Shown here: one piece after another, positions 6,631 through 8,225 of the stretch
Layout of the letters: each line of letters starts with the position of its first letter
How positions within the stretch are numbered: the first letter of the stretch is position 1
Assembly: GCA_016841005.1 (NCBI GenBank)
Contig: JAEORG010000161.1
Coordinates: forward strand, 1-8,225
DNA length: 8,225 nucleotides
Source of the DNA: Candidatus Thorarchaeota archaeon
GTDB lineage: Archaea; Asgardarchaeota; Thorarchaeia; Thorarchaeales; Thorarchaeaceae
Reading direction: 5' to 3'
Translations under genes and position numbers: made by a program
The notes under the pieces: generated by a model
The model's input: only the letters and a program-made list of their open reading frames with translations
Database searches by the model: none
Told to the model about the DNA's origin: nothing

Positions 6631-6640
6631 TATGTTTATC
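6631..6640 (+). promoter_or_regulatory. Putative TATA-like promoter of the IPP isomerase gene
   Basis: TATGTTTATC, preceded by an A-rich stretch (CCAAAAG at 6621-6627) that could act as a BRE, lies about 39 bases before the ATG. Transcription would begin near 6658-6663, just ahead of the AGGAGGT ribosome binding site, leaving a short leader. The match to the archaeal TATA consensus is only moderate. Confidence 0.35.
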
Positions 6641-6661
6641 TTGAAATCTGATATGTAATGC

Positions 6662-6668
6662 AGGAGGT
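6662..6668 (+). promoter_or_regulatory. Ribosome binding site of the IPP isomerase gene
   Basis: AGGAGGT, a near-perfect Shine-Dalgarno sequence, ends six bases before the ATG at 6675. It fixes this start and so shows that the acidic N-terminal extension of the enzyme is translated. Confidence 0.85.
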
Positions 6669-6674
6669 CATTCG

Positions 6675-7802
6675 ATGTCTCGTGATGCTTCAAGTAACGA
6701 TGCTGGCTCAGATGAGCTTGAAGAGGCTGTTCAAACACGAAGGAGAAAAATTGAGCATATTGAGATCTGTCTTCAGGAGAATGTTCAATGTAATCAATCT
6801 ACTATGTTCGAAGACATCCGATTAATCCACAACGCGCTGCCTGAGATAGACAAAGATGAGATAGACCTTACAACTAATTTTCTTGGACTTAGAGCTGATG
6901 CACCTATTGCTATTGCAGCTATGACCGGAGGGCATCCTGACACACTTGACATAAATCGAAGACTAGCTGAAGCAGCTGAGGAACTACGAATTCCGATAGG
7001 TGTTGGTAGTCAGCGAGCAGCAATAGAAGATGCAACACTAGCTGATACATTTAAGATCGTGCGTAAGTCTGCTCCTTCTGTTCCTGTGATCTGCAATATT
7101 GGTGCTACACATGTTGAAGCTGCAGCAAAAGCTGTTGAAATGATTGATGCAGATATTATCGGCATCCACCTCAATCCATTGCAAGAAGCTATCCAACCTG
7201 AGGGAGATTGTAACTCAATTGGTGTTCTTGAGCAAATCGAGGCTATTGTAGACTCAACAGATATCCCTGTATTAGTAAAGGAAACAGGTGCAGGTATTTC
7301 GTCTGATGTTGCAACTCGTTTGGAAGCAATAGGAGTTGCAGGAGTAGATGTAGGCGGAGTTGGAGGTACTAGTTGGGCTGCAGTGGAATATTATCGTGCT
7401 CTTAAAGAGAATGATGATATTAAAGCACAGCTAGGTCTAGATTTTTGGGATTGGGGAATACCGACTGCGTTGAGTGTCATCATGGTAGGAGATGCGACCG
7501 ATCTAGAAATAATGGCAACTGGAGGAATCCGGTCTGGAATGGATGTAGCAAAAGCAGTATCTTTAGGTGCGTCTATGACAGGGGTTGCTCACCCGCTTCT
7601 AAATCTCGCTGTGAATGGAAATACTCAACAAATCATTGACGAGATAGAGATGTACCTTGAAGGTCTGCGAACTGCAATGTATCTTGTAGGAAGTGCAACG
7701 ATTGATGAGATGACATCAAAGCCACTCATTATAAGTGGAGAACTTAAGGAATCTTTGAAGTCCCTTGATATAGATTATCAAGTGATTGCACGAGGTCGTT
7801 AA
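6675..7802 (+). CDS. fni: Type 2 isopentenyl-diphosphate delta-isomerase (FMN-dependent)
   Basis: This 375-aa protein interconverts isopentenyl and dimethylallyl diphosphate, supplying the allylic primer for archaeal isoprenoid lipids. Type 2 enzymes use reduced FMN and Mg2+ in a TIM barrel. Visible marks are RRRKIEHIEICL (22-33), IAIAAMTGGHPD (78-89), IGVGSQRAAIED (108-119), IHLNPLQEAIQPEGD (164-178), LVKETGAGIS (200-209), VDVGGVGGTSWAAVE (224-238) and ATGGIRSGMDVAKAVSLGA (281-299). His165, Asn167, Gln170 and Glu171 match the conserved active-site and Mg2+ residues of the family. Compared with usual members, which begin close to the RK-x-x-H motif, it has about 20 extra acidic and serine-rich residues at the N-terminus. 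The ATG is fixed by AGGAGGT (6662-6668) six bases upstream, and no later in-frame Met comes before residue 44. It converges on the acyl-CoA synthetase gene, with overlapping stop codons. Confidence 0.96.
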   Translation: MSRDASSNDAGSDELEEAVQTRRRKIEHIEICLQENVQCNQSTMFEDIRLIHNALPEIDKDEIDLTTNFLGLRADAPIAIAAMTGGHPDTLDINRRLAEAAEELRIPIGVGSQRAAIEDATLADTFKIVRKSAPSVPVICNIGATHVEAAAKAVEMIDADIIGIHLNPLQEAIQPEGDCNSIGVLEQIEAIVDSTDIPVLVKETGAGISSDVATRLEAIGVAGVDVGGVGGTSWAAVEYYRALKENDDIKAQLGLDFWDWGIPTALSVIMVGDATDLEIMATGGIRSGMDVAKAVSLGASMTGVAHPLLNLAVNGNTQQIIDEIEMYLEGLRTAMYLVGSATIDEMTSKPLIISGELKESLKSLDIDYQVIARGR

Positions 7803-8225
7803 ATCTTCCCAACTCGTTGCAAGTATTCAGATCTCTTTCGAATACCATTGACCATCTGCACAGCTTCTTCAATGGTATCAGCACATGGTATCCCATTAAT
7901 CTCAAATCCTCTGATGATGACCTCATACTTTTCTAAGTCAGGCACATATGCTACAATTGGTTTTTGTATCAATTTACCGACATTTGCTACACGTGCCCCG
8001 ATTTGCAGAGATATTCCGGGTGCATATGGAAGTAAGAGTAAAACAGCTGCGTCTATGTAATCAATGTTAATCATGATTCTCAATACGCCCTCATAATCAG
8101 TATCTGACGCACTTCCAGTCAGATCGATTGGATTTCTAAAGGACGCGATTCCCTGATACGCAGGAGTGACGGTCTCTCGCATCGATGCTTGGTCATCTTC
8201 CAAAAAAGGAGGTAACTCAAGACCA
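7799..8225 (-). CDS. ADP-forming acyl-CoA synthetase (acetate-CoA ligase) alpha subunit, C-terminal fragment
   Basis: Only the last 141 residues are in the window; the gene extends past the right edge. ADP-forming acyl-CoA synthetases conserve the energy of acetyl-CoA and related thioesters as ATP and are typical of archaeal fermentation. The fragment opens with GLELPPF and continues to SFRNPIDLTGSASD, matching the GxELPPL ... NPVDLT pattern that begins the last domain of the alpha subunit. It goes on with DAAVLLLLPYAPG, KPIVAYVPD and GIPCADTIEEAV, and ends soon after, as stand-alone alpha subunits do. No ATP-grasp beta domain is fused behind it. The CoA-binding and phosphohistidine regions lie outside the window, so the substrate and completeness cannot be judged. 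The frame is open to the edge, so the TTG at 8203 is not taken as a start. Membership of the family is confident; a related non-enzymatic CoA-binding paralog remains possible. Confidence 0.85.
   Translation of the reverse strand, partial: GLELPPFLEDDQASMRETVTPAYQGIASFRNPIDLTGSASDTDYEGVLRIMINIDYIDAAVLLLLPYAPGISLQIGARVANVGKLIQKPIVAYVPDLEKYEVIIRGFEINGIPCADTIEEAVQMVNGIRKRSEYLQRVGKI

Noticed and set aside
7744..8060. Short frames on both strands around the end of the IPP isomerase and the acyl-CoA synthetase fragment
   Set aside because: They overlap genes supported by family motifs and show no features of their own.
8201..8203. TTG as the start of a 134-residue protein
   Set aside because: The frame continues upstream to the window edge and the extra residues (GLELPPF) belong to the acyl-CoA synthetase domain, so the gene is cut by the window and does not start here.
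1..8225. CRISPR array, tRNA or rRNA genes, insertion sequences
   Set aside because: No regularly spaced repeats, tRNA-like cloverleaf, rRNA sequence, transposase or terminal inverted repeats were seen; nearly all of the window is protein-coding.

Overview
The window reads as chromosomal DNA of an archaeon. The main evidence is the PurP family, which is known essentially only from archaea and is present here twice. A type 2 isopentenyl-diphosphate isomerase, an ADP-forming acyl-CoA synthetase and TATA-box-like promoters close to start codons agree with this. The sequence is moderately AT-rich. Most genes carry strong GGAGG-type ribosome binding sites. The combination of folate-dependent PurN with formate-dependent PurP might suit an Asgard-type or related lineage, but the sequence alone does not settle that.

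Positions 1-5943 (minus strand, read right to left) hold a tight de novo purine operon: purN, purF, a canonical purP, a divergent purP paralog, a purC-purS fusion, purQ and the first 40 codons of purL, which runs off the left edge. Junctions are overlaps or gaps of only a few bases (GTGA between purCS and purQ, TAATG between purF and purP), with one exception: a 102-base gap between the two purP genes, which contains a 10-bp palindrome. A TATA-like element about 27 bases before the purN ATG suggests one leaderless transcript for the whole set.

Together the genes cover PRPP amidation (PurF), the first formyl transfer (PurN), the complete FGAM synthase (PurS domain, PurQ, PurL), SAICAR synthesis (PurC) and formate-dependent AICAR formylation (PurP). 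PurD, PurM, PurE/K, PurB, IMP cyclohydrolase and the IMP-to-AMP/GMP enzymes are not in the window.

Positions 5998-6537 (minus) encode an unrecognised small protein with about four membrane segments. A divergent promoter region (about 6538-6674) separates it from the type 2 IPP isomerase on the plus strand (6675-7802), which acts in isoprenoid lipid synthesis. That gene converges with, and shares stop-codon bases with, the C-terminal part of an ADP-forming acyl-CoA synthetase alpha subunit (minus strand, running off the right edge).

The most notable points are the PurC-PurS fusion, which joins two non-consecutive pathway steps in one polypeptide, and the second PurP, which has lost the glycine-rich and other signature motifs kept by its neighbour.
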